NCBI RefSeq assembly: GCF_050948215.1
Contig: NC_135156.1
Coordinates: forward strand, 2,356,001-2,420,000
Direction: 5' to 3'
From: Halictus rubicundus
Taxonomy: Eukaryota; Arthropoda; Insecta; Hymenoptera; Halictidae
DNA length: 64,000 nucleotides
Of the stretch, positions 44,707-56,584 are shown one piece after another (positions within the stretch are counted from its first letter, which is position 1; each line of letters starts with the position of its first letter). The notes under the pieces were generated by a model that was not told the DNA's origin, did not search any database, and saw nothing but the letters and a program-made list of their open reading frames with translations. Position numbers and translations under genes: made by a program.

Positions 44707-47080
44707 AACAAAATAAGCTATAAAATATTAACATGATCAATGCAAAGTGCAATGCAAAGGCTATACCCGGATAAGGCGATCAAAAGTGCCCCCAAACAAA
44801 ATTGATTTTTGGTTAGACTATTCGATAGGGCTCCCAAAGAAACCCCTCTGTGATAAGTTTTATGTCGATACCCCTACCACAAGGAGAGTTATATGGTGGG
44901 AACGGTTTAATGAATTATGTTCTACATCTTCTGTTCAGCTCAACAAAAATCTACGAAAAAATTCGTGAACATTCTACCTAACAGCACACATGACAGTTAA
45001 TTATTTCGGAAGCATAAAATTTCCTTTCTTTTATTGAAGTTTTCAGAGTACCACATTTATATTATTATATTAGTTGTGTCTCATCGTGGTTATGGTAATA
45101 AGATATTGTTGAAAAATTGCATCGTCGTTTACAAAAATCAAAATCAATTTTTTCAATGCCTCTTCTCCTTTTTGTAGGTGTAATATGTAATATCAAACAT
45201 TTTTATATTCGGAAAAATAATGTACAACTTGAAAATGCAATATAAAATATTTCATTGGCGTTATATTTCAATGTATAAGGATAACTCTCAACAGTTTAGG
45301 TTGGCACAGAATGATCAAATTCTGCATCGAGTGATTTTTTTTCGTTAAGAACTTTTATTTTGTTTTTTCTTAATCATTCGACTGTACGCTTTTACTTCTT
45401 GATTTTTATGGGTGCAAAATGCAATAAAAAATAGAGGTTCCTATTTAAAAATTTTAGCCTAATCATTACAAATCTTTTGTTAAAGTTAATAGCAGAATGC
45501 ACTTCTGTATATATATATTTGTATAAATATAATAACAACTTATAAAGCAACACGTGCTATCGGCTCGAGGGACAGAACAGAAGAGGATTGTCACATAAAA
45601 CGTGGCGCGCGAATTAAATACACTCTAACATCTTTTGAAAGTCATCGCAAAGTCAAGTGAATATTAGCATCGCGTTTTCCCCTCAAAACTCCACAATATT
45701 CGACTAAATACTTTTTTCGTGTCATTCATATTTTTCGAGATATTTACACGTTTCCAGATAAATCGCACACACTGTATAATTATGGACATCTACATGCTAC
45801 ACTTTACGTAAACCCAGTTCATACATGGGATACACTGAATCCATCCTTCACTTTGTTCAGATTTTGAAAATCGTTCGAGACAAATTAAACATAATTATTA
45901 TTTAAAATTTAGCTATAGTTTGAATAACCTATTTTTAGGTTAGCATCTCTATTTTTTTTTTTGTTATATATATGTATACACACACTCACCTATTATGCGT
46001 GTTTGTACATTGTTTCAGCGACATTGAATCTTTCATTGCGGTATAAGCTTTCTCAAAAATGTCTCGCGGCATTTCGTCACGTTTTGATTTTTTAATATAA
46101 TTTCGAACCATTTTTGTGGGAATGAAAGAAGAGAATCCAATTAAAACAAAAACATAATTACCATAAAACGCAAAACGTAATTACCTTCTCCTCAAATAAC
46201 ATAACGCCAAATCACAGTAGTTAGAATATAACGTTTTGTATAATATCTCCAGATGGATCGAACAACCTGCTACCGGAAGGAAAAAGATTGAATAATAACC
46301 ATCGACGCCTGCGTACACAGACACAAATTTCATCGTAAGGAACAGTTACCTAACGAACCTTGAATATCTAATCAAAAATGTAGTACATATACATAGTGTC
46401 CAGGTACATAATTTCATTATATCAACTCGCTCCGGTCTCCCCTTTTTACCTCGGTTAAAGGAAATCTGCATAGCGGAAACAGGTTAACCGTTGACAGCGG
46501 GGCAAAACATGCAGAGTTTTAAAAGCAGATTCAAAACGTTCGGCCCGTACAACGCGAGCAAAGTTAGGGAGCATTCAACCGCAATTCATACTTCACACCC
46601 CTTGCTTTTTCTTCCCGGTGTTTAATGCTGGCCGCCCATTCAGACCAATTTTAAATTTGACAAGATATACGCTGCACGCAAAACCAACAAACTCTGCGGA
46701 CCGTGATACCCAATGCGCGTTACCTTTATTCATATCTTTTTTTTTTGATTCCATGGTGGAAGCAATATACTAGATCTTGATCGCTAAACGCGTAGAAAAA
46801 TATTTTGATATTTGACTTTAGAGTTTTTTGAGCTCGGTTAAAAAATATATGTCTCTTAACAAATTTATTTGTGCAATTACACACAAACGTACGATATTAT
46901 ACGAGAGCCAGTCAACCATACTTTTTTTTTTAAATATAAATGAGTTAGGTTTTCTGTGTATCTTCTGCTATAATCTATATATTTTTGTCACCGGATTGGT
47001 AATTTTTTAATTCCAATTTCATAGAAAGCAAAGAGTTGGGCTCAAAGCCAATTGCTCAAGAAGTGCTACATTGCTATTGA
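44707..47080. other. No gene seen
   Basis: AT-rich with a few unique GC-richer patches (46430-46710). Frames up to 73 codons lack recognisable domains. No repeat of note was found. Confidence 0.45.
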
Positions 47081-47084
47081 AACG

Positions 47085-47235
47085 ATATCCTCCAACTTTA
47101 CACGCGTACAACTTTTGAATCAGTGAATTCCTAACTTTAAAACTTGGATTTTTGGCATTTTCTCATAAAAATCTACAGGATTATATAAAAAAAGTTAAAA
47201 ATTTCTGAGTTGCCAAGATGAAGTTTAACCAACAT
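47085..47235. repeat. Dispersed repeat family R, copy 2
   Basis: It matches 9990-10160: cacgcgtacaacttttgaa, cagtgaattcctaac, ttggatttttggcatttt, gagttgccaagatgaag. Both copies end shortly after the gttgccaag block with tttaacc. Element type unknown. Confidence 0.55.
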
Positions 47236-47511
47236 GAAGAACGTGAATGACCAAACAAGAATCTCATTGACAGAATACATTGATGACAATGGTGCTTACT
47301 TTTATGAATAAATCTCCTTAAAGAAAAGTTGCGTTTGTTTAACGTTACAGTTTAAAATCGGACATTTCATACGCAAAAACCTAATAGGTATATTCGCCTC
47401 ATTGAAAAATATGCAAAAAATTTATTTCAATCCGCAAAGAGTTGATTTCGTATGTTCAAGAGAAAGACGCACACTCGAGTGGCCATGGTTGCCGAGAAGT
47501 GTAAACGTAAT

Positions 47512-47715
47512 ACAGGTCGGGTATATCGGCGTGAGACCACTACTAATCCAATAACAAGACTTCTTTATTTTTCATTATTTTTTTATGAGATTTTCATCAG
47601 TATATACGTGGAATTTTTCTAATGAAAATGATGCCAAATATGATATAATACCGGTGATATTTACTTGTGTAGTGAACGATGAAAGTTACTTCCCATTGCA
47701 ATTATATCAAGGGAT
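47512..47715 (+). repeat. MITE family C, truncated copy
   Basis: It contains tatatcggcgtgagaccac, ctactaatccaataac, the long T/A run and atgaaaatgatgccaaat, matching the left arm of 3076-4019. It is followed by gatatttacttgtgtag and the conserved aagttacttcccattgcaa segment (inverted at 3550-3580). Both family termini are missing. Confidence 0.6.
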
Positions 47716-47753
47716 TAATATGCGGGATATACTAAAATTTTATGTCGCAATTG

Positions 47754-47951
47754 GACGGCAGATTTTTATGCAAAATGAAAAGTTTCCAAGTCGATTGTCA
47801 GAAACAGAAATGATATAAAAAGGTACAATTACTTCAATAATTTCAACAAGTCGAAAATAATGTGACATGATCATTAAATTCTTATAATGTCTTCAAAGTT
47901 TTGTATTTCACCTATTCATTTTTGTCACAAATACGTAAAATCCGCAGTTTA
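47754..47951. mobile_element. MITE family M, copy 3
   Basis: The ends gacggcagatttttatgc and, inverted, actgcggattttacgtat enclose about 160 AT-rich bases, with TA beyond the right end. It abuts the family C fragment 47512-47715. Confidence 0.55.
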
Positions 47952-47954
47952 GTT

Positions 47955-50190
47955 ACTCTGTTATACTCTGTTACTCAGACAATGTACTCTGTTTTTTTGT
48001 TTAAAGAATTTCGTTCTTTTATGCAATACATTTTAGTTAATTGTAATCATTTATTTTACTTCTTTCAATGCTTGATCCTCCATTCAAGCCTACCCTAAGA
48101 AAAATCCACAAAATGTGATCTTGTAAAAGGTTTTCTTTTTTTTTACATGCAACACACCTCATTAAAAAATCTGAAAGAATTTAGGGACAATTGTTATGAC
48201 TATATATATTGTTACTATGAAAATATAATCGATGTGCATTTTCAATAAGTATAAGAAATCTGTGTCTTTTCGAATTTTTCATTACTTGCAACTGAAAAGT
48301 CGAAAGTAATTCTTAAATATAAAGTTGAATAATTGAAATGTCAGATTTTTTTTTTAATTTTCGTATGCAACTGAATCTGGAAAATTAGCCGAAAACCGCT
48401 AAACCGAGATTACCATACTATACTACTCTCGTAGTGAAGATAGAAGACTAAAATTTTACAGATAACGCTTTTTTGTTAGTGCTTCATCGAATGGCTTATT
48501 CGTCGTTTATATCAGCTGAAGAGCAAATTTGACAAAACCCTTAACTGGCTGTACCGTTTATCATAATTCTGTCAATAGCCTATTTGTATGTATTTGTATT
48601 ATTTGTATATATTTTTATATTTGTATACTTGTGTATTGCGCCTTGATGATATCACATGTAACTGTACATGATGCTCGGATGTAAAAATAAATTATTATCG
48701 CGTAATGATAAATGAGAAATTCATTAGCGTATGACGTGCAGATCCTCAAAAACCCAAATTCATTATTCTGTGACGAGGGTAGCATATGCGCGTGTACTAT
48801 GAACAGTGAATATAAAGTTACCGTAAATAACGGAGTTTTGTTATAGACAAGAAATTTTTTATGAAAAAGCAGGTACAAAGATTTTTTTAATTTTTATGAC
48901 AAAGAAGCTTTTCAGGTCACCATGTTGCGCAGAGATGATAAATGCGCTAACGGGAGGATACATGGGTCAAAGGGGTAGTCGCCCTGCCTGAAGCGACCTT
49001 TGACACTTTTGTAGTTCTGAACGTTCTATTCATCACGAGATTTGATTTACAGATGTGATAGTTTCGGCCAATAACGAAAATAGTTGTGACAGAAGGTGAG
49101 GCTATTAAACGTCATTTAGACTAACATTTCTACCGGCCAACTTGTGTACTCGTAATAAATAACTTTAGGTATTGGTACAGCAAGAGTCTTCAACAGACAC
49201 ACAAAACATTTATTCATATTTTACCACATAGAAATAACATTACCGCATTAGTGGCAATAGAATGAACGTAAAAATTAATTTCATATTTGTTCGTTAAAAT
49301 AAATACGTTAATCGAAGAAAGTATCACCTTCAAATATTCGCTGTTATTTTTTACGAGTTTCTTCCATCTTTCAGTGATCAAAGCTTTTATGTCTTTTTTT
49401 AAATTATAAAATCTTTCACATCAATAAACAAATGGCGTCTGTACACGTCATTTCTGTGGCTCAGTCATTTTTCTGTTTCAATTTCAAACATTTTTCAAAA
49501 GATAGTTATCCGGCACTAAAATACACACATTTTTAAACAGTAATCATATCTTTTTGAAAGATTACAGCGATGCAAGGAAGAGTGTTTGAAAAAATAGTTT
49601 ATTACTCTTTTATTATTCATAGTCTATATGACTGTAGGCACTACGTGAACTAGATTGAATAGAAAAAATATTGAAAAGTGATACCCTTATTTCAAAAGAA
49701 AGTTTCCATTTTCCGTTACAAAATGTATTAGTTTTTTGTATTTCAAAATTCGAATTGTGGTAATAACAACTTCATTCTATAATAGTTCACACGATAATAT
49801 AATACATATGAATAATATACTGGATGTATCTGTCAAGTTCGAAGTTAATTGGTTAATTGATGTCTGAGATATTACTAGATTGCGAATTTATAATAAAGTT
49901 GAGTACATCAAATTTGTACAGGATTACAAGGACTACTGGGAATGTTAATATAACATTTTCAATGTACTACAATTATTAAAGAAAAAATGAACTGTTTGTT
50001 GCAGTTGATACAGAGAAATTTTATTTTCCACAAAGATCTGCAGTCTAGATGTTAGGTTTGTCTGGACAGAAAAGGGTATATTAAGAAAATCGTATTCAAA
50101 TTTTTGCAGTACTGTTTACAGTGTATAAATTATCGCGCTATATATATTTTTCGGGCCCCCAGAGAAAGAGCGAAACACTGGGATTTCGTT
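47955..50190. other. No host gene seen
   Basis: AT-rich and largely featureless. A possible mariner relic at 49321-49412 is listed separately. An 87-codon minus frame (48615-48878) has hydrophobic stretches but no recognisable identity. Confidence 0.4.
49321..49412 (-). pseudogene. Possible mariner transposase C-terminus
   Basis: Read on the minus strand, the frame gives IKALITERWKKLVKNNSEY followed by a short tail. This resembles the RWQKVVxNNGxYF-like C-terminal motif of mariner transposases. The catalytic core was not found upstream, and the fragment is only about 30 residues, so the call is tentative. Confidence 0.35.
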
Positions 50191-50195
50191 TCGCT

Positions 50196-50212
50196 GGGTT
50201 AGGGTTAGGGTT
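50196..50212 (+). repeat. Short TTAGGG run
   Basis: The sequence gggttagggttagggtt forms two to three telomere-like units in an otherwise unique GC-richer patch. It is in the opposite orientation to the run at 2155-2174. Too short to imply a former chromosome end. Confidence 0.6.
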
Positions 50213-50744
50213 GCCTAGAAGGTTCTCGGAACCAACAGAAACTAATCCGAGTTCTGTTTCAGGCACCAGACATCGAAACGCGGTTACACAAAAAGAAATC
50301 TAACCTCGAATTGCGAAATGACTGGAAAGCTAGAACATGGACGAAGGATTCTACACAGAGGAGCGATGAACATTCCTCGCAGCGGGTAGGGTTCTCATAG
50401 AATAAATTAACCGACAGAATTTGGAGCTCAAATACGTTTAATAATAAAATAGTAGCTGCAGGAGGAAGCCAAAGCGCTTGTTAGGACACGAATACATAGT
50501 CCATGGAATTTGTATTGAATGAGGTTCACGACACGAGTCGTGAAATTCAGCTATTTTTAAGGAGTTTAGTACACACGATATCTTCAGCATATCTTCTTTT
50601 TAATTAGTATTGGAGTCAGGACTCTAGAAGTTGTTTATTACGGTAAATTTTTGCGTACACGTAAGGTTTTACGATTCTGGCTTGCAACTCAATTGCGATT
50701 GGCGTGTTATAAACCTCCAGATGCGACACAGGACAATTAGCAGG

Positions 50745-51870
50745 TGTTCTTCTTCGAAGGTGCTTGCCTTCGGACAATTGTTTATGATACGCTCGTAACT
50801 AAGTGATCACCTTCAACGATTAGGCACGGCGCAACAGTGACGACCATCCAGGCTCGCATCACAGCCTGCCTTTCGTTTGTGGTCACTTCCTATGGTTGCG
50901 GGACGTCATAAATTAAGTCCTACGAAGGACCACCCAAAACAAAAGGGCACTGTTCAAAAGTGTCAAGGGTCAGCCTTGTTGAGAGACCGGCATCAGCTTA
51001 CGCTCTCCAGGGCAAGGCCCATTCAGCTCACCTAAACAGGGTGACAATCAGTCAATGATGCACGGATTGGGTAACGCAACATTCAGCAGAACCAATCAGT
51101 GCACTTCCTCTTCCATGAGGACTGCCCTCTCAATACATAGGGGAGTCTCACGAGACGGAAGAACTAAAAATCAAACGCTCTCACTAGTTTGATTCAGACA
51201 TGAAACATTCAGTTCCAAGTCTTTTTCGAACATTCAATTCCAAGTCTTCAAACGTGAAACATTCAGTTTTGCGAAGACGGGGTTCTGTCGTCGGGCTATG
51301 CGAGCCTGGCAAGCAATCAGCTTTTGTCCGAAACGATTCTCGTGATGACGATCAGCTTTTGTCCGAAACGATTCTCGCGAGGACGAGCGGTTTTTGTCAA
51401 AAACGATGCTCGTGAGAACCGCTCGATCTGAGCTCTCTTCTGTTCGTGATCGCGTTGCGATAACATCGTGCGTCGCGCGTGCATCCAAGGTTCGATATAG
51501 TTCAACAAGTTTCGACGTGAAACATTCAGTTTGAAACGTGAAACATTCAGTTTCAACGTGAAACCTGCAGTTTCAAATCTATTCAAAAGGATGGATCTCC
51601 AATAACCAAGATCCGACGCGGAACGCTCTCGCAATCGAAAACAACGACCAAGCACGAGACGAACCGACGCGTCTAAGACAAGGCCTGCTAGATCAGCCTT
51701 ACCGACGAGTCCCCTAGCAGGTCTGGGACGAAACGCGCTTCCAATAAAATTACTCGATCAAATATTGAAACGGCTGTCCAAAATTAATTTGGCGGACAGT
51801 ATTCCTCGGCGGTATCGGGAGTGACGCGTCCGCGTTTCATTTCCAAAATCCGCAAGCGAACAGCAGGACT
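50745..51870 (-). repeat. Retrotransposon-like leader, copy 2 (inverted)
   Basis: The inverted counterpart of 37655-38400, sharing cgctctccagggcaaggcc, ggtgatcacttag-type, gacgcgtccgcg and ggaagcgcgtttcg landmarks. On the minus strand it starts about 30-50 bases after the LTR-like block 51879-52065, and in the plus-strand copy the same spacing is about 1.2 kb, partly because of the inserted piggyBac-type MITE 36472-36796. Tandem arrays occupy 51200-51570. Non-coding. Confidence 0.55.
51200..51570. repeat. Tandem motifs inside the leader
   Basis: Two kinds of unit. cgtgaaacattcagttt recurs at about 51251, 51518, 51537 and 51556. A unit of about 35 bp with cttttgtccgaaacgattct recurs at 51321, 51356 and, diverged, 51391. 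The frames crossing them (84 and 112 codons on minus) are products of the repeats. Confidence 0.75.
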
Positions 51871-51878
51871 CGTGCAGA

Positions 51879-52065
51879 GTCGCCAGATCAGGGGAATTGA
51901 CTCGAATTGAGGGGGAAAAGTTACCCTCTCTCTGCCAGTACTGTATTAGTCACGTGACATTGTGACACAGTACGCCAGAGATGAAACGTGTCACGTGACC
52001 GGGTTGTGGCGATAGCGTGAAAGAATAGCGTCGTAGAAGGGGAAGGGTAGAGTGGTAGACAAGTC
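51879..52065 (-). repeat. LTR-like block, copy 2
   Basis: On the minus strand it runs from tgtctaccactctaccc at 52065 to ctggcgactctgca at about 51870, with cggtcacgtgac and gtcacgtgactaat inside. It is similar to 36256-36455 over its full length. It is followed on the minus strand by the leader region, as expected for a 5' LTR, but no 3' LTR is found on the other side of the leader. Confidence 0.5.
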
Positions 52066-52237
52066 TTAATCTGGCCATTCTGCCCTCGAGCCCAGGACAT
52101 CTTGAGGTCACTTCCTTCGGGTCAGTCTCGACCCCACCATACCAAGTGGGGCGGTTATCATAAAATGCGAAATAGCCGCCCGCAAGTAAATACAAAATAA
52201 AATTATTTGCAGGCAATGTTGCCGCCCTATGCATTAG

Positions 52238-52420
52238 TATCCAGGGTGTCCTAGCAACTGTTTCAAGTTGTAAGTGGTAGTTATCAGGTATAGTCAGGTT
52301 AGTTACCGAGATATTTTAATCAGCTCGAACTCTTCTCCATTACATCGTATACATTTCTGACAACGCTTTCCAATCCTTTTCATAACTGAGTTAAGGTAAT
52401 TTCTGGTTATTGTTGCACAA
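52238..52420 (-). pseudogene. Mariner-type transposon end with transposase tail
   Basis: The sequence cagggtgtcctagcaactg at 52240 looks like a terminal repeat of the cagggtgt group. Inside it, the minus strand at about 52308-52405 can be read as MKRIGKRCQKCIRCNGEEF, with the Arg/Cys-rich spacing seen at the C-termini of insect DD41D-like transposases. Nothing further upstream on that strand can be followed. Confidence 0.4.
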
Positions 52421-52616
52421 CCGGTTCTTTATTAGCTTCCGGATTTTTCATAAACACTCATTTTCTTTATATATCAGCATAAAATCAGTATATCTTCTCT
52501 CGGTCTGGCGACCATAACCTCAAATTTTCACGATCCGTTTTGCTTAGCAACAAATCGAAAAATGCACAGAAAAATCAATACCACGGTGATTGCATTCGTG
52601 ACAGACAGTTGACGGA

Positions 52617-53024
52617 ATGCACTCGCTAAATCGGACAATTTTGCCATGTACGCGTTCCGTCTGGCATTACAACTTACGTATGACTAGACAAGCACTTTTG
52701 CTCTTGCGGTTTTCCTCTTTAGGACGACAAGCCGGAGCGTATGTGGCGACATTTACACAAAAATACTACGACAAGGTGTTCCGACCGTGGACGCCCTCCA
52801 ATTCTCCCTTTTCCAACAACATGCACGATTCTATAGCCGGCCTGATAACACGGCGGAACGCGATCGGTTTCAATTGTGATATACGTGGTGTACAGAATAC
52901 CGATGGACGGCGCAAAAATTCTCTTTTGACTGACATGGCGGCAGCGCCCGAGCTGGATTACGAATTTAAAAATGTAGCCGCACGCCTAACGACTATTTTT
53001 TGCGGTTGTACAGCAACTGTATAA
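52617..53024 (+). CDS. Unrecognised 135-codon ORF, probably not a gene
   Basis: The longest ATG-initiated frame in the window (MHSLNRTILP...TATV). The segment QKYYDKVFRPWTPSNSPF and later LTDMAAAPELDYE faintly recall the helix-turn-helix region of mariner-type transposases when neighbouring frames are combined, which would make it a shifted reading of a decayed transposase. No signal peptide, membrane segment or known domain. The sequence is GC-richer than its flanks. Confidence 0.2.
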   Translation: MHSLNRTILPCTRSVWHYNLRMTRQALLLLRFSSLGRQAGAYVATFTQKYYDKVFRPWTPSNSPFSNNMHDSIAGLITRRNAIGFNCDIRGVQNTDGRRKNSLLTDMAAAPELDYEFKNVAARLTTIFCGCTATV

Positions 53025-53445
53025 TTTCTCCTGCGTTGCTCTCCTTTGGGAATGTTTGGTACGAATGTGAAAAACGAAAGAAACTTATTTTTCAACTATA
53101 AATGTCACGAAGCGAAACTAATGCGGCTGATGGGAAACAAGCCATTGTGAAAAGTACGAGAACGAAATTGGTCGGCTTACCGCAAACTATAGTCCGTTCA
53201 ACGGGACGGTAGAGTGGACATAAACATTCGTGCAGGACCGGCCCACAAAGTCAATATCCCCAGGAATTATGAAATAAGAAGGATTTCTCACACATTGAAT
53301 AATAATCCTCCTGACATCTTAAAAAAAAAATTCAAATCGTTCGGTCCAAGTTTTTACAAATTATTCAGTTTTAAAGAGTCCTGAAGGGTGACAGTGGCAG
53401 CCAATAGATAAGACGCAGCTCTCTCGTCTTGTTGGACTGGCTATA

Positions 53446-53650
53446 GCAGCGTCGCCAGACCAGGGGATTTGAGGAGAATACATTCATCCCCTCTCTGTCA
53501 CTACAGAATTAGTCACGTATCATTATAACACATGTACGACAGAGACGATACGCGTCACATAACTGCGCTGTGGAACCGTGGGGATGGTCGCCACCGGGGA
53601 ATAGGCGAATGACGTCGTCGAAGTGATAAGGTAGAGTGGAAGACAAGTCA
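53446..53650 (-). repeat. LTR-like block, copy 3
   Basis: On the minus strand, from tgtcttccactctacctta to ctggcgacgctgct, with tgcgtcacataac and cgtgactaat-type landmarks diverged from the other copies. On its right side it directly abuts a family A arm (53651), so it probably inserted into that repeat. No target duplication could be read. Confidence 0.45.
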
Positions 53651-53838
53651 TGGTTCCTTTGAGAAGTTCGTTCTACCCTATGAGTAGAATACGAAATAAT
53701 CATTAAAAAATTTGACCTTGAAAAAGTCGGTCAAGGTCAATTTTTTGCACCAAACTCTTAACAGATCGCTCTTTTGCCTAAGGTGTATCATCACGCTGTG
53801 ACGGTTTTTACACATCATTTCATGACACCCTGTACAAG
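53651..53838 (-). repeat. Family A arm, copy 4
   Basis: It contains tggttcctttgagaag, tttgaccttgaaaaagtcgg, gtcaaggtcaatttttt and ends ttcatgacaccctgta, the inverted cagggtgtcatgaaatga terminus. Its outer end is followed by caaggccg and soon by the Tc3-like element at 53862. Confidence 0.65.
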
Positions 53839-54104
53839 GCCGACCCTTATAAGAGATAGTACACTCTGGGACAGAAAGATACGACATCCTACGTTTCTTT
53901 GTGTTTCACAAGCTGTAAACGTTTCTAAGAAATGTTACGAAGAATGACGTAAACATTGCAGTTCTCAAGTGGAACAAAATGGTAGGACATGCGTTGTATT
54001 TTCCCTTCTGAATTGTGAATCTGCACAGGAAATTGGTACACGCCGTGAAAAGTCTCCAGTAAATACTATTTAATGTAAATAGTTCAGTTTGTTCAGTGCA
54101 TAAA

Positions 54105-55885
54105 ATGGGTCATGGAAAAACATTAAGTGCGTCTGAAATGGAAGCCGCTCTGAAACTGTTTCAAGAAAAGTTTTTTGTTGCCAAAATGGCTAAAGTCTTA
54201 AATCGAACTGGAAACGTAATCAGTAAGTTTGTTAAAAATCCGGATAATTATGGTACACAAAAGAATTCTGTCGTCCTCCTGTGTTAACATTACGTTGAAA
54301 GCGGGCGCTTTTAAGACTAGCATCGAATTCGAAAATATCCGCCAAGCAAATTTCCGAAGATGCCGCTGTGAAAACACGTGTAAAAAATGTACGACGAGTT
54401 TTACAGAAGTGTAAGCACTTGAAACGAACAAAATTGCAGAGGAAACCTGTGTTAGCGGAACGGCACAGAAGTGTTCGATCGCTATCTGCAGAGAAACATA
54501 ATTCAACTTGAGGAAAAGTGGTGAAACTTAATATTTACTGATGAAAAAAATTTAATATGCACGGGCCTGGAGATTTTAACTGCTATTACCATGATTTACG
54601 GAAAGAAACTCAATTATTATATCGTCTTCAAATGGGTGGTAGCGAAGTTGAGATTTAGAACGGAATTAAGTTTGTTAGTGGGATAACGAATAGTCAGAAA
54701 TATTTGGGTATTATTCAGGAGCAAATAAATAAACATGCCACAAGAATTGCTGATACTAATTTCATATTTCAACAAGACAATTGAAGAACTCAGGGCAACA
54801 AATTCAGCTCGAAGGTCAGCTCGATTTACACATGACTACCCACTTAGAGTTTCTAATCGTTCGTAGCAACAAACAGTCAGAGCGATTGTAAACATTCGGA
54901 GTATGTGCGTTATTCGACATTCGCGCCAAGTAAAGATAGTCATACGAGTAGAGCACACAGAAGCGATCGGACTGTATTCATGAAAAATGGAAAACGACAG
55001 TGAATGTGTTGATAACAGTGCCAAAATAAGAAAAAGAAAACGAAACCCAGAGAATTGATTACGGAATAAAAGTTATATTACTGTACGTAATAAAGAAAAA
55101 CCAGCAAGGCAAATCGGCGATCCTTGTGAATGCAAACACAATATTTTAGTAAATTTACAAATGAAGAGAAACTGAAGATATTTAAAGATGTTATTTTTAT
55201 AATTTTTTTTCTATAATTACTATATTACATTTTACAATAAAATGTATTCAATAGTATCACTACTAAATACATATCATTGGTACGTAACGTTAACATTTGT
55301 GACGAAAACTGAATCGTGGCTGTGAAGATGATAGTAATAAATATAACATCTTGTAAAAAATTTCTAGTTATGAAATTATATGAAATGAAATACAAAATTC
55401 TGTTCAATAAAATAAATATATCGTTAATTGTTTTCTAATTTTTTTAGTCAATAAATCAAAAGTTCAAATATTTAACCGTTTGTTGCTCTGAACGTATCTA
55501 TAGGAATAACAATAAATTTTTGGGAGAATTTCATCTCGTTCGAGGCAACAAACAGTCACAAACGTCTCATGATATGACCGTTTGTTACCCTGAGCTAAAC
55601 ACAGCTAAAGTAGTTAGAACATATTATGCAACTGAAACAATTCAAATTCTAGACTGGCCGGCAAGATCTTTGGATCTTGAAATTATTGAAAATATCCTGG
55701 GAAACCTAGCGGTAGCGGTATATGCCAACAGCCGACAATTTGTATCTCTTGACGAGGTAAAACAATGTATTGAACCCGAATGGCACCAAACATGTTAGAA
55801 AATAATTAAAACACGATACAAATCTCTGCCGAAACATATAATTTTCGTGATAAAAGTTAAAAGAGGAGCCACTACAAAGAGTTGA
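54105..55885 (+). pseudogene. Tc3-like DDE transposase, split
   Basis: The start is ATG 54105 (MGHGKTLSASEMEAALKL), an N-terminal helix-turn-helix of Tc3 type (AKMAKVLNRTGNVISKFV). The frame is then broken several times. First catalytic Asp: IFTDEK at about 54533-54550. Second: FQQDN just before 54785. The 802-bp element is inserted there. The 3' part resumes as AKVVRTYYATE, DWPARSLDLEIIENIL with the Glu, and YANSRQFVSLDEVKQCIE. There is an in-frame TAG at 55796-55798, then the degraded tail to TGA 55883-55885. Multiple frameshifts, stops and the insertion make it non-functional. Confidence 0.88.
54791..55592. mobile_element. Inserted element with cagggcaacaaa ends
   Basis: The ends are cagggcaacaaa and, inverted, cagggtaacaaacgg. 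The subterminal motif gcaacaaacagtca recurs at about 54863 and 55543, and inverted near 55475. The 802-bp interior is AT-rich and non-coding. No matching target duplication was found. The bases ctcag/ctgag next to the ends may be part of the repeat. Superfamily unassigned. Confidence 0.7.
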
Positions 55886-56217
55886 ATATTCAACAGAACT
55901 AGTAAATTCTTTTTGTATATTCCACTTTTTAAATGCGTCTTATCATTTTGTCCCACTAATTTATCTTGAAAATTTACGTCTTTCTAGATAAATGCATGCG
56001 GAATAACAACATTTTAGTTTTACCCACTAAACCAAATAAACAAAAATAGTGTAAAGTGACATGTATACAAGAAATTTCATTTATACCATCTACTAAAAGT
56101 AAAAATGGATAAATTAATACGGTCTCCTGTCTTTTTGCCTCTGACTGTACCTGGCCCATACAGATCACAATTTCTTTAACCCATTGTCTACCGGCGATTA
56201 TTTCATAATCTCTTTAA

Positions 56218-56450
56218 CACGTTGACTGACATGTCACCCTATGTGGGTGACGGAATTATTTGTCCAGGTTTTAAAATGAATGTTTACGCTGATATATTCA
56301 TTGTAACAAATTCGATTGAGGTCTGTAAAATAGAAGAAAGTTGGAGGACTACTCGATATCATACATTTAATTTTTTCAATTTTTATTTCATTAAATAACT
56401 TACTTTGATTTTATAGAATTTTTGTGGTTTCTAGTTTGACAATTAAAGTG
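56218..56450. mobile_element. piggyBac-type MITE P2 (TTAA TSD)
   Basis: A 233-bp element flanked by TTAA at 56214-56217 and 56451-56454. It is the inverted copy of P1 (12865-13099): it opens cacgttgactgacatgtc and closes ctagtttgacaattaaagtg. Non-coding. Confidence 0.87.
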
Positions 56451-56584
56451 TTAAATCTGTGGCCCATGGCTACGAATATTTTAATAGATCCTTCCACAGC
56501 AATAGCAATTTCAATCGGGATCCAACAATTCCCTGTTGGAACCCTGACAACAACCTTGAATAATTTCGTCTGGAATTACTATGT

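Larger units (their letters stand above)
53862..55956 (+). mobile_element. Tc3-like transposon interrupted by another element
   Basis: The left end cactctgggacagaaagat is preceded by TA. The right end, inverted, reads agtgggacaaaatgataag, bordered by TA. Subtracting the 802-bp insertion (54791-55592) leaves about 1.3 kb, the usual length of a Tc3-like element. It encodes one transposase, now a pseudogene. Confidence 0.75.

Noticed and set aside
51317..51655. 112-codon minus frame as a protein-coding gene
   Set aside because: It runs through tandem repeats of the LTR-like leader, and the repeated residues mirror the DNA repeats.
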